Below, in pieces: positions 20,190 through 30,800 of a stretch of 64,000 nucleotides of DNA. The stretch is from Pomphorhynchus laevis (taxonomy: Eukaryota; Acanthocephala; Palaeacanthocephala; Echinorhynchida; Pomphorhynchidae), in NCBI GenBank assembly GCA_012934845.2, contig WNNJ02000885.1, forward strand, positions 16,001 to 80,000, in the 5' to 3' direction. A program made the position numbers and the translations under genes. Positions within the stretch are counted from its first letter, which is position 1. Each line of letters starts with the position of its first letter. The notes under the pieces are model-generated. The model saw only the letters and a list, made by a program, of their open reading frames with translations, made no database searches and had not been told where the DNA came from.

Positions 20190-20275
20190 GAATTTGATCG
20201 GAGGAAATACGACATTAGCGCGTATTTGGCCTCGCTGTTATTTTGGGTTTAGGAATAGAGGCCACGACCCTACAT
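20190..20275 (+). repeat. Folded PLE-1 3' element, partial copy 4
   Basis: Hairpin 1 is AAATACG/CGTATTT (20205-20211, 20221-20227) and hairpin 2 is GGCCTC/GAGGCC (20228-20233, 20258-20263). Compared with copy 1, both stems differ by paired changes that keep the pairing. The copy breaks off after CCACGACCCTACATAG. Confidence 0.7.
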
Positions 20276-20391
20276 AGATTTTAAAATTTATAGAGATTTT
20301 AAAATCTTAAAACAATTATTTATTATTATTTTTACTAACCATATATTTAATCCAAGTTTTAAATATGTACATATGTACACACAGTATATAT

Positions 20392-21010
20392 TCAAACGGA
20401 GTGAAGCTTAGTTAACTTTTTCATCCAAAATCCTGAAGATCGTGTGCAGTATGATCGGCTTCTATAGCTGTAGTCGTCATCCGTACTGTAATTATGGACA
20501 TCTACGGATCGGGATATTTTCGATTTGGTCTCTACGGCTACCCTATAAGAGCCAACATTCACTGGTTGTACACACATATACTTGTAAGAATTGAGAGCTT
20601 ATAACAGAAGGATAAAAATGATCGCCAGGCTCCTGAAATATAATTGTTACAATGTCATTGCCAATATGCCTTTTTCGTTCGATTTGCTGCGGATCTGAGG
20701 AGCAGTTAGGTAGTAGTGTTGATACGTGAAACATTATTTCGTTCCTTTCAAATTTTGAATAATATGAACTATTGCCAGTTAATCCGTATTTATTGTCTAA
20801 TCCACCACAAACTCCTTTGTGATTTTGCAGACTTATTGGTTCAGCAATAAAATCCAAAAATCGTTGCATACTTTCACTTTGGTCAACATTTTTATATATT
20901 TCCTCTTCTGTTATCTGATATGCCTTCTGATATAGAATTCCAAATTTAAAGCAATTGCAAATAGATGGCAATTTTATTTGGAATATGATCTCCTTGTAGA
21001 AACTTGTAAC
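20392..21010 (-). pseudogene. Rap/Ran-GAP domain fragment (Rap1GAP/SIPA1L/GARNL3 superfamily)
   Basis: The minus strand encodes FGILYQKAYQITEEEIYKN, RFLDFIAEPISLQNHKG, then GLTGNSSYYSKFERNEIMFH and VSTLLP, then RKRHIGNDIVTIIFQEPG. IGNDIV carries the catalytic 'Asn thumb' of Rap GTPase-activating proteins, which switch off Rap1. The frame runs from about 21010 to a stop at 20543. The continuation (CVQPVNVGSYRVAVETKSK) is one base out of frame near 20565, so there is a single frameshift. About 200 of the roughly 280 residues of a RapGAP domain are present, and no splice site clearly bounds it. It lies in a TRAPPC8 intron on the same strand and is cut at its 5' side by the PLE-1 leader at 21034. 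It is either a processed or duplicated pseudogene piece, or an exon of a nested gene with a sequence error. Confidence 0.75.
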
Positions 21011-21033
21011 TGGCTACGCTTACGTCAGATAAT

Positions 21034-21233
21034 GTAAAACGTAATATTTGCATTAAACTCATGGGTTGCTGAATATTACCTCTGTCAATTTTCCCGGGTA
21101 AGATATCATTTTTTTATCTTTATTGCGTATTAAAAATAAAGTACTTTATTTTTCTTTATTTTCTTTATGTGTATTTAATTCTAAAAATTTTTATTCTACG
21201 TTATAGCTATTTAATAGCTATAAAGACTATCTA
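21034..21233 (+). repeat. Leader segment shared with 7321-7520
   Basis: A near-identical copy of the leader at 7321-7520, joined to PLE-1 at the same point. The one clear difference is an extra T run near 21108. Its left edge truncates the RapGAP fragment. Confidence 0.75.
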
Positions 21234-21925
21234 ACAAAAATTAAACCATCAAGTAAATATAAATACATGGATAAAATTGAATTAATAGAATCCTTGAATA
21301 TTTTGATAAATCAAAATTATTTAAAAGTAGGGACATCTATATTTATACAAGTAAAAGGTGTTCCAATGGGTGGTAATAGTAGCCCAATTATAGCTGACTT
21401 GTTTTTAAGCTTTATAGAATATGAATTTGTTCATAACTGTGTAAAAACTAAATCTAAACAATATAAATATATGAAATATATGTTTCGATACATTGATGAT
21501 ATATGTGTATTTAATTCTAATAATTTTTATTCAATTAGTGAGCACATTTATCCAGAAAGCCTTATTCTTAACAAAACCAATATTAATGATAAAGAAGGTG
21601 TATATCTAGATATGAACATTAAATTAACATTAACTAAAACTACTATTAATTTATATCGTAAAGATGACATATTTAAATTTACAAGAAACATATTTTTGCA
21701 TGAGCATTCATGCATACCATATAATATAAAATATAATACATTAAATAATAAAATTTTAAGAATTGCAACAATATGTAATGATATTGGCTTTCTTCAAAAT
21801 CATTTAAATAATTTAATAGATGCATATTAAAAACTAGGTTACCATAAAAATAACATCAATCAACACAATAATATTAAAAATAAGTTTAAAACCATTAGCG
21901 TATTTGAATAAGATAAAAAATAATT
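21234..21925 (+). mobile_element. PLE-1 RT 3' half (longest uninterrupted PLE-1 frame)
   Basis: One open frame of 187 codons (21267-21830) covers MDKIELIESLN..., KGVPMGGNSSPIIADLFLSF, FRYIDDICVFN, YLDMNIKLTLTKT, FKFTRNIFLHEHSCIPYN and NLIDAY. It is among the least decayed PLE-1 copies but still lacks the N-terminal half and the proper C-terminus. The folded 3' element follows at 21930. Confidence 0.85.
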
Positions 21926-21929
21926 AAAA

Positions 21930-22040
21930 TTCAATAGAGGAAATACGTAATTAGCTCGTATTTGGCTCCGCTGATATGTTGGGTAGATGAATATGGACCG
22001 AAACATGATAGCATAGAAGTTCCTCCTGATGATCACATTA
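21930..22040 (+). repeat. Folded PLE-1 3' element, copy 5
   Basis: Hairpin 1 is AAATACG (21941-21947) with CGTATTT (21957-21963), changed in step from the AAATACAT/ATGTATTT of copy 1. Hairpin 2 is weaker (GGCTCC with GGACC). The GACCGAAACATGATAGCATA and TTCCTCCTGATGA blocks are intact. Confidence 0.75.
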
Positions 22041-22192
22041 CATTTTAAAGGGTAAACACGTTGGGATGCAAACTTCTTTCTTTTTATAAATTAAAACTAA
22101 AAAATCATCAAACTTGCTTGACAATTAGCAGAATAATAATGCTGTATCAATAACATAGTTTTTGTATTTCTGACAGAAGTTATATTATCGGG

Positions 22193-22345
22193 AAACAAAG
22201 TCAACATTTCATTTAAAAACCAAAACCAAATGAATTGACAGTACAAATGCGGAATCACTAAAAAGTCAACATTTCATTTAAACAAAGTCAACATTACAAA
22301 CAAAGTCAACATTTCATTTATAAACCAAAACAAAATGAATTTATA
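22193..22345. repeat. Short imperfect tandem repeat
   Basis: AAAGTCAACATTTCATTTA followed by AAACCAAAAC(C/A)AAATGAAT recurs about four times with different lengths between copies. It sits just before the LINE fragment at 22370. Confidence 0.7.
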
Positions 22346-22369
22346 GTACAAATGTGAGACAAGGCATCA

Positions 22370-23399
22370 ATACCGGTTGCTAACGGCAGACTCGGCATCA
22401 GGAGAGCGACGGATATTGCTCTACCGGCCTTCCTATCATCAGTCGCCGGGTCGCAAACACTCATAACTCGGATCCTGCCAGTGCGACTAAATGACTACTG
22501 CGGTATCAGCGAACCGACATACACTACTGCAGTGACCGAATGGCAGTCTCGAGCGGGTTTTATGCCAGTCCAACCGTCCTTTGCTAGAGAACAGAAATTC
22601 TGGGATACTCCGTTGGTTACTGTCCAGGGAGCGAAGATGTTGTCAGCTGCACTTGACCAGACGAGCAAAGGGCGTCTAATTGCGGCTACTGCACCTCATT
22701 CCGGGGCCTTCCTTCACACACGTCCCTATTCGTCGCTCGACACAAGACTGGACGACTTGTCACTACGCATCGCCATTGCCTTGCGCCTCGGTGCCCTAGT
22801 CTGTCTGCCACATGTATGTGTCTGCGGAGGTGATGTAGACGCCAGCGAACGACATGGGCTCAGCTACCACAAGTCCATCGGCAGACTGTCACGCCACAGC
22901 GCAGTCAACGATCTCATTAAGCGTGCACTGATGTCGGCAGAAATCCCACCGCGTCTGGAGCCGGAGTCATGGCGCAATATGATGACAGGCGGCCGGATGG
23001 ATTGTCACTGACTACATGATCAAGTGCCAGGTATTTGGGTGGGACTTCACCTGCCCAGACACCTTGGCACCGAGTCATCTAAGTACAGCTGTGATCGCAC
23101 CGGGAGCGGTAGCCAGGGGAGCAGAGGACACGAAACGCAGCAAATACGCCTGCCTGACACCGATCTACAATTTTGTGCCGGTCGCCGTGGAAACGCTTGG
23201 TGCGTTGGGCCCAGAGGCGGAAGGCCTAATGCACGAAATAGGTCGGCGAATAGCAGCAGTGACCGGAGAGCGGCGGTCCACGGATTTCCTGCTGCAGAGG
23301 CTGAGCGTTGCCATCCAACGCGGTAACGCTAGTTGCGTTCTGGGCACGGTTGAGGGGACGAGCGATAGACAAGACTTAGACACAATTTATTATTTGTAA
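22370..23399 (+). mobile_element. R2-like LINE copy C, C-terminal third with endonuclease
   Basis: The GC content is much higher than the surroundings, so this copy is relatively young. It encodes the end of the RT-linked thumb (22481-23011), then the CCHC knuckle (CLPHVCVCGGDVDASERHGL, SYHKSIGRLSRHSAVNDLIK). The restriction-like endonuclease follows with RRPDGLSLTT and FGWDFTCPDTLAPSHL (about 22990-23070). The conserved tail is VPVAVETLGALGPEAEGLMH ... LLQRLSVAIQRGNASCVLGT, with the stop at 23397-23399. One frameshift near 23000 separates the two frames. The 5' part is missing, which is typical 5' truncation. The endonuclease would nick target DNA for target-primed reverse transcription. Confidence 0.9.
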
Positions 23400-23920
23400 T
23401 TTTTTGTTTTTTTTTGTTTGAAAATTTGATGAATGTGGGATAATACAAAATATAAATTGTCTATAAAACAAAACAATAAAATAACATTTATCGAACAAAG
23501 AAATGAAAGAAATGAAACAATAAAACTGAGTTATGACAGTTCACTATTTCTACTAGACGCGGGGTCTCTTTTGAGATTGTATTTATGCTGTGAAATATTT
23601 TATCTAACCTTGGAGTTGCCTGCCCTGAACAAACCTTATTACGATTCAAACATGTGTTTGATAAACCAATACATTCTTTGTACAAAAAGAAAAGCTTGTC
23701 AATTATATCACAAATGCATCGATAGAAAATTTTCTTAATAAATCTATTAATTTCCAAACGATCTAACTTGAAATCATACTTATTACATCATTTTCCTGTC
23801 TGTTAAATATATGAAAAATTATCCAAAGATTTTTAACGAGCATTCATTAAATTTTGGTTTTAGCTAAAAATATTACGCAATTTGGGAAAGTTATTATTAA
23901 TTAAATCAGAAGTATTATTA
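23400..23920. other. No recognisable gene
   Basis: LINE 3' flank with a T-rich stretch at 23398-23420. Overlapping 90-100-codon frames on both strands (23433-23757) have no recognisable domain and are probably chance. Confidence 0.35.
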
Positions 23921-23924
23921 TCTA

Positions 23925-24065
23925 GGCGCTGTAGGCCCGGGTGCAGCTATATTACTTGAGCAAATAAGCCAAAAATCGAACGCGCAACGAGATAGTGCTG
24001 CTCGTTTTGTTAATTTATGCAGAAAATCAGCGTCATGGTACAACGGGGAATGGTGTCTGCCTCAC
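23925..24065 (+). mobile_element. Possible LINE C-terminal tail scrap
   Basis: The plus strand reads GAVGPGAAILLEQI, SAARFVNLCRKSAS. This resembles the TLGALG...A......FLLQRLSVAI tail of the R2-like LINE. It is short and diverged. Confidence 0.35.
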
Positions 24066-24119
24066 ACGGGTCAGTCGGTGAACTGCCTTTTACTTCATCA
24101 AGCATTGTGAACATGGTTA

Positions 24120-24500
24120 ATTAGGATGTACGGGTTTACTATAACAAGGTGGACAAACAAACAGTAAGCCGCTTTGGCCAGATTCTAATAAACCGCAACA
24201 ACATCATAATGATGATAAAGGGTGGAGATATTATCGAACACGAATTCGATGGGCTCTCGAACGAATACAATACCGCCGACGCTCACTCTGATTCGTCAGG
24301 AGATCCCACGGCGGTCCTATCTAACCAAAGCAGCATGCGAACGGGCCCATGGCAAGTCAAAGAGCAGTTTGCAGAGATCAAAGAGACTTCTTTGCTTTTT
24401 GATAGGGATGGTACAACGTAGACTAAAGGGTCGATGGAAAAGAACACCCTAGATGCTGAGCTGCTGGCCATGATCAACAAATTTATTTCTTGTTTTAACA
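24120..24500. other. Coding-like but unidentified stretch
   Basis: Open frames on both strands (24149-24421 plus; 24283-24501 minus) with balanced composition (DAHSDSSGDPTAVLSNQ on plus). Neither matches the LINE or PLE modules. It may be the N-terminal region of the LINE fragment at 24580-25110, or part of another element. Confidence 0.3.
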
Positions 24501-24579
24501 AATCAGATCAGAAAACTGAGTCTAGGTATTTAGTACGATACATAAATTTAAAATTTTTCTTCCTAATAAAAAAAGATAA

Positions 24580-25110
24580 ATACAGGAGAACGTTTGTCGT
24601 CTTCGTAGAGAAATGTCATTCGTTTAGCAAGACTGGCTGCTACCACCAGCCTACCATGTTCTTGTCCTTTGGAGCCGTCGCCAGAATGCTGACAGCATTT
24701 CCACGTTGGATGGCGATGCTAACGTTTTGGAGGAGGTATGAAGTAGCACGTGAATCCCCGGTAACGTGATTCAATCTCTTTCCTATCTCCTTAACAAGAG
24801 TAAAAGCGGAAGCACCCAGTGATCCATAAGTATCTACTCCAAAACGGAAAAATATGCGGGACATGGTCAAGTCGTCAAATTTCAGCCGTTTCCGCTATAA
24901 TGCATATGAAGCTGCTCCGCCCGCTCTTCTGGATGCATTCCTAACATTGCTGGCTGCGAGGGTATCCACGCAGGTGGCGTATCACATCAAACATTTATCT
25001 TCACTCTAAGGCAAAATGGTGACGCCATCAGGACGTCGACCGTCCGATCTGCATACATTGGATGGATCTAGAATGTTTGGGCGTTGACGGTGCTGAGGAC
25101 TCTGTAAAAT
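24580..25110 (-). mobile_element. R2-like LINE copy D, C-terminal end
   Basis: The minus strand encodes VDTLAASNVRNASRRAGGAA, FFRFGVDTYGSLGASAFTLV, KEIGKRLNHVTGDSRATSYL, then LLQNVSIAIQRGNAVSILAT. This is the end of the endonuclease module. It is nearly the same sequence as 44187-44760 on the other strand, including the non-coding bases after the ORF, so the two are recent relatives. Upstream parts are missing. Confidence 0.8.
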
Positions 25111-25227
25111 ATATTGTAAATATCTTTTAAGTTTTCAACTGTTTATAAGGTTGCCTTCCTTCAACTTTTAACATTAGGAGAAAAGATATATGCTTCTTTA
25201 TGTTCAAAAAAGGCTTTTTCATATATA

Positions 25228-25369
25228 TATTTTCGTTCGCTAACCGCGGACATTATCAAGAAGTATTGTAGGTAACTTTAATCAACAATTTAAATCTTAT
25301 TTAAATCAGATTTAAATTGTTGATTAAAGTTACTTACTTGATAATGTCCGCGGTTAGCGAACGAAATAT
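25228..25369. repeat. Long hairpin (33- and 24-nt paired arms)
   Basis: The outer arms 25228-25260 and 25337-25369 pair (CGCTAACCGCGGACATTATC). The inner arms 25272-25295 and 25310-25333 pair (GTAACTTTAATCAACAATTT). The right arm reads TTGATAATGTCCGC..GCGAACGAAATATC, a diverged version of the CTGANGA-stem-GAAA layout. Confidence 0.8.
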
Positions 25370-25379
25370 CGAAGAAATA

Positions 25380-27950
25380 TTCAATTTCTTTTTTCTGTGA
25401 ATGGCATTTAGATACAAAAATAATTATTCCCCCCAGAATGTCTCATTCCGTTTCAAATCATATATATCTTAAATTTATAATTCCAAAACTAGTACGACAA
25501 GATTTGTTATTTGTTATTTTTATCTATTTTAGCTTAGCTTGCATTTATATAATCTTTTACAGTAACTCGTATAATATTTTCTTATTCAAATTTAAAATTG
25601 AATATAAAGTCTGTGAGTGACCTCATAGGACGGAATTTAGATCGTAAGTAGTACTACGATTGCTATGATACATAATTCTATATCAAATTAAAGGTTCTTT
25701 TATGAAATGACGCTTAATTGAATAGATTAATAAAAAGTCGTTTTTTGTTATTTTAAAAAACATAAAATTTAATGATTACATAATCTATGATTTCAAGTAT
25801 CATACCCGATAAAGAAGTAATATCGATGAATCGTTATTTAATGACTTGGAAGAAAATGTTTGCAACGACTTTGTCACAACCTCCTAATAATGAACAAACT
25901 AATCAAAAAAGTTCAATAATTACACCAACGTGCAGCGAAAATTTATTGAACATCCAAACTGTGTTATTATCTCCATCGTGAAAAAAGTCACAATTGTTAG
26001 TTGATCTTTCATTTAAATTCTTATTTTTGTCGTCTAAACATTTGTAAATAATTAGACAGCAAATATTTATTTATTATTTATAATTTATAAAAATAAAATT
26101 ATTAAAATATGTTATATACACAATAATATTAGGTTGGATGATTATGATACCCATATGGTTAAAAGGTGATAAACCAATTATTACGAAGTTTCATTACTGA
26201 CAGTGACCGACTTAGATTTAAAAAGGGTCGTTGTGATAACTAAAAATCCTAAATGCTTTTAGTTTAGTTGAATTTTCCACTGAGAGCGAATAAGACAAAA
26301 TCAGATTGAATTTAACGTGTATTACTGAATGCTAAAATATACGACGTGTCTTCTTCATTCTCCAAGAATTAATCAATTGAATCTAAAAATCACTTTATGA
26401 TTTGTTTTAAATGATAAGAGTCTGATGTTCAATTCATCATACAGTTCATCAAAGGATATCATCGGACGAAATCGGATTTTTTCGCATTGACCTTTGTATT
26501 AATAATTAACATTTTTCGAATTTGTAAGAGCGCATTGTGTAATCGTGCATTCGTGTATTTACACAGCGGTTTGATCAGGACGCAAGTTTAATTGAAAATC
26601 AGGTTTAATTTTATTCTAATGAGCTAACTTATCAGTGGACATTTTGAACGTCACAATTAAAAGCTGAAATAAAACATACCAAATAGAAAGAATTGAGAAA
26701 GTCTATCTAGAAAGCATATCCACAATGGGCTATAAAGGAGTTGTAATTAAACTACAGCATTGAGTCTTTACTGTTTGATCGAACTAACAAACTTGAATTA
26801 GTGAGATTATAATAATCAAGTAAGTCTTAAGGAACAAACAATATCCTTAATTGATCGTTTATGGCTCATAATGTAAAGAGAAATATTCAAGATAAAATGA
26901 GGTCACAACATCAATTCGCCTAAATAAACTTATTGTAAGTATGAAAATGTTGTAAGTACGAAACTGTTGAAATTGAAAAATACGAAGCTGAAAAATATTA
27001 TAGACACCGGTCCATTTCGATCGTATGAATTCATAGGCTAAGGTGGATGTAACGGCGGTACCACAAACTTTGCAGCAGCGTACTCGACTTTTAATTTATT
27101 TTTTTATTACAAAGAAAATCTATTTCACATCTTATTAAGTGAAAATCTATTGTTACGCTCATTTTATAACAAAGCAGGTTGCAAGGTTCGGAGAAATTTA
27201 TTTACTAATAAACGAGACACAAAATTTCTTATAACACAATATGTCGTTAACGAGTTAACCTAAAATGCTTACTCTGTAATAAAATTTGGAGGGAAATAGA
27301 AAAAAAATTGTATATCACTAACATGACTAAATTATTAAGTAAGAGTGACTAAACTTCTATGTCAAAGTTGCTAGTTTTCTAAACTCATGTTGGACAGGTT
27401 AAAATTAATGTTGGCAAAACTTCCATAAACGGATTATCTGAAAGAATTTATCAATGTGCTATTGTGAAATCGAGAAAGTCAAAAAAATATTTATTAGCTT
27501 CACATACGATAGAATATTTTACTACATTGAGAATTTAACAAATATATTACATTTTAATTTTATTTGTAAATACAAGTCAACTTTTTTATTCTTAAAATAT
27601 TTTTTAAATACCTGCTTCAATTGCCTGAAACAATAGATTTAAAGTTTGTCCCTTCTGTATTTTCACTAAAATAGTGTATGCAAATTAACGACTTTTATGA
27701 AAAACAAGTATTTTTTGATTATTCATATACTAAGTAAAATCAAAGAGCAAATTCGTTTAATTACAGAAATACTCATTATTAACATTTTTAAGAAAAAGAC
27801 TAAAATATAATAACATTAAACTTTATTGTTTCAAACCAAAATCGTATTGCAATTCAAACAAAAGGCTGTAAAATATTTATCATCAAAGCATTATAAAAAA
27901 CTGCAAAAAATATAAAAAATTTTATAAATGCAAAGTTAATAATATACTTT
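25380..27950. other. Long intron segment with no recognised element
   Basis: AT-rich DNA without LINE or PLE modules. The only coding-like frame is 25787-25978 (+), with NRYLMTWKKMFATTLSQP and a Ser/Thr/Gln-rich end before a stop. I cannot assign it. Everything else looks like neutral sequence. Confidence 0.35.
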
Positions 27951-27959
27951 TAATTACAA

Positions 27960-28115
27960 AAGGATAAACCAGATAATCCAATTTCATCAGGAAAAATATG
28001 TCACTAGAATGTTTTTGGTTTCGCAGCCGAAAACATTTGAATTATATTCCTCGTTGAGGACGAGGAATATGTGCTAAACCATGATAACATAGAAGTTCCT
28101 CCTGCTATGAATTTT
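27960..28115 (+). repeat. Folded PLE-1 3' element, diverged copy 6
   Basis: CCAATTTCATCAGGAAAAAT opens the unit and CTAAACCATGATAACATAGAAG, TTCCTCCTGCTATGAAT closes it, so the outer stem is kept (AATTTCAT/ATGAATTT). Hairpin 2 has been replaced by an unrelated hairpin, ATTCCTCGT/ACGAGGAAT. The next PLE-1 copy starts directly after it. Confidence 0.6.
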
Positions 28116-28119
28116 TAAC

Positions 28120-29545
28120 ACACAAAAGGAATAAACTTTCAGATTTATAATTGATAAGAAAGGGTATAAAAATTGAATCAGATAATAAAACTATACCTAA
28201 ACTATACAATAGAAAATATACATAAACCATACACTTCATTTATAAATGTATAGATAACATAAATATAGCCGGACTTTTAAATAATTCTAAAAGTAAAGAA
28301 ATAATAGGGTCAGATTTAAGTAAATATATTCCTAAAATAAGGTATAAACTCCTACCACCATTAGGACGAAAAATTTGTAATTATAATAAAGAATTAAAAT
28401 CAATATGTAACGATAATATTAGAAACAATGAAAACAGAATGCAATTGTAAAAGTCTTAGTTTTGATAAAAATAAATGAACATATATGTACCCATAATCTA
28501 GAATTAATTGAAAATTGTGAATTAAGAAAGCTGCTATCAAAAGGATATAAATATAGATTAAATAATAACAACGAAAAAATAAAATTTACAATTCGTTATA
28601 TAATAACTTAAATGATTACTTTAGTAAGCTGATTAATAGTGAAAGTTCGAATATATCTAAAATAAAAATTTGGAAAGATTATATATTTGATAAAATTAAA
28701 AATAAAATGAAAATAACAAACAATTATAAAAGGAAAGATAAAATTAATAAAGATATGTATAAAGAACTTACTAAATTAAAGGATAACTATATAATAACAA
28801 CTATTGATAAAGCTAGTAATAACTTTGTCTTCATATGCAAAAAGGTTTATTATGATATAATAGTGAAAGAGGTTAATTTTAATGATTTAAATGTAAATTC
28901 ATACATATGAACGTAGTGAGTTGAGTTTTGAAACAATTATTACAAGTCACTGTTCTATAATGAATAAAAAGCGTATAAAGGTCGAATTAGATAATAAAAC
29001 TATACTTATATTATATTGGAATCCAAAATTACATAAAAATCCAATAAAACCTAGGTTCATATGTAGTGCGTTTAAATGTACATTAAAACCACTTTCTGTC
29101 TATATGAAAGTGGTTTGCAAGGTAATCGAAATTGCAAGGTAATCGAAATTAATACAGGTATAAAACACTATTTCAGTATTAATTCTGCAAAAGAATTCTT
29201 AGAACACACAAAATGAATAAATTTTTAAAATATAAATACATACGATTTTAGTACTCTTTATACAAATCTAGGTTTAGTAGATATTAAAGAAGCGTTAGTA
29301 AAATTAATTAATCTTATATTCGGAAAAAGATATACATATATATGTTATAATAATTATAACGCCTATTTAACAAAAATTAAACCATCAAATAAATATAAAT
29401 ATATGTATAAAATTGAATTAATAGAATCCTTAAAAATTTTAATAAATCAAAATTATTTAAAAGTAGGGACATTTATATTTAGACAAGTAAAATGTGTTCC
29501 AATGGGTGGTAATAGTAGCTCAATTATAGCTGACTTGTTTTAATA
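28120..29545 (+). mobile_element. PLE-1 copy, N-terminus to RT catalytic region
   Basis: It contains the N-terminal block (LLPPLGRKICNYNKELKSIC, about 28345), the Cys/His stretch, KMKITNNYKRKDKINKDMYK and YIITTIDKASNNFVFICKK. ILYWNPKLHKNPIKPRFI follows, with a small internal duplication near 29110-29150, then STLYTNLGLVDIKEAL. It ends near MGGNSSSIIADLF at 29541 with an abrupt 3' truncation before YIDD. The copy is broken in several places. Confidence 0.8.
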
Positions 29546-29940
29546 TCTAATTAATAAAATCCTGTAATATTTTCAAAATAAAAAGGGTTAATTCTGATAT
29601 TTTATTGAAATAATATCGAAGCTTTTAACATTAACATATCAGATAAATGCGTTCACTTATTAACAATCGGATAAACGATTAAAATAGATTTAGCAATAAT
29701 AATTATTTACCAGCAGCATGAGTTGAAACCATAGACAATCCAGAGAAAAATTCATTTGTTCTCATTAACCGAAACAAAATCGGTTGCATCACATAGTTAA
29801 ATTCATTGTTAGGATTCTAAAGTAAATTCGAAAGGTAGACAAAAATTTTAATTTTAATTTAAAATTTTAATTTTAACAGCAAATCTCAAAATTAGTATAA
29901 AGTGCATATGATAAGATTAAATTTTAGAAAATTGTAAGAT

Positions 29941-30020
29941 TAGAAAATTTTCTGAAGATGATAACAGTTAGCGAAATATCAAAAACAATTTCTTATTTCG
30001 TTTGATTCAGCTTAAATAAT
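29941..30020 (+). repeat. Single CTGAAGAT-stem-GAAA repeat (diverged)
   Basis: TTTTCTGAAGATGATAACAG, TTAGCGAAATATCAA, then TTCGTTTGATTCAGCTTAAA. The 3' half of stem II is kept but the loop is shorter than in the 14225 copy. Confidence 0.65.
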
Positions 30021-30505
30021 TATTAAAAAATTATTATAGCTAAATACACGCATGTCAGCAATATATCGGAACATATTTTATATCTTTATTTATTATTTAG
30101 TTTAGTAAATAATATTATTTATTTTTTGTAAAGTTATGGACAAATTCATATACTACAAAACTTATAAATAAGTTAGCTACAATTGGGTTTATATTGTCTC
30201 TTCTTGGAACACCTTTATTTGTCTAAATATAGATGCCCCTACTAAAATCCCGCTGTACTAAAATCACGGCATCACACCGTGCTATGAATACTTAATGGAT
30301 TACACAAAAGTATAAGCGAACAAGCCTTTATCCAATGCAAGCACTGACAAGTTAAGCACAAAAGCCTGATATTTGTAAAGGAAGATATATAAAGGAAGAT
30401 ATACCGTTATATCAATACTAAATTGATCACCAAAAGGTAATAATTCGTAATAACAAACAAAGAAGCCTACAGGTAATATAAGCACTGACAATTAAAAAAC
30501 ATTAT
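30021..30505. other. Intron sequence, one unassigned minus-strand frame
   Basis: A hydrophobic frame on the minus strand (30491-30300: GFFVCYYELLPFGDQFSIDI) has no recognisable family and no splice sites I trust. Otherwise AT-rich. Confidence 0.3.
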
Positions 30506-30509
30506 CATA

Positions 30510-30800
30510 AGATTAATAATGAAGCTTATTAATGATGATGATTTTGAATAAGCTTGTTATGAATAAGATTTTGAATAAGCTTATTAATGATGATGATTTT
30601 GAATAAGCTTTACAGATCGAAATTAAGATAAAATTTAATATTGAATTAAAGATTGACTCTCAGATCAAATTCCAGATTTAATTGAATATCTAAGATCGAA
30701 TTTCTAATTAAATTCCAGATCGAATTCCATATCGAATTCCAAATCGAATAAAAGATTGAATTCATGATCAAATTCTAGATTGAATTTCAAATCGAATTAC
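30510..30800. repeat. Degenerate minisatellite
   Basis: First a TTGAATAAGCTTATTAATGA direct duplication (30520-30610). Then about twelve diverged copies of a 10-15 bp AGATCGAATTCC-like word (30620-30795). Confidence 0.65.

Noticed and set aside
22370-23399. Bacterial contamination, because GC content jumps here
   Set aside because: The encoded protein is the LINE knuckle and endonuclease, homologous to AT-richer copies in the same window; it is simply younger.
23433-23757. Overlapping plus and minus ORFs of about 90-100 codons as a gene
   Set aside because: No domain, no splice context, no second copy; length is within chance for this composition.
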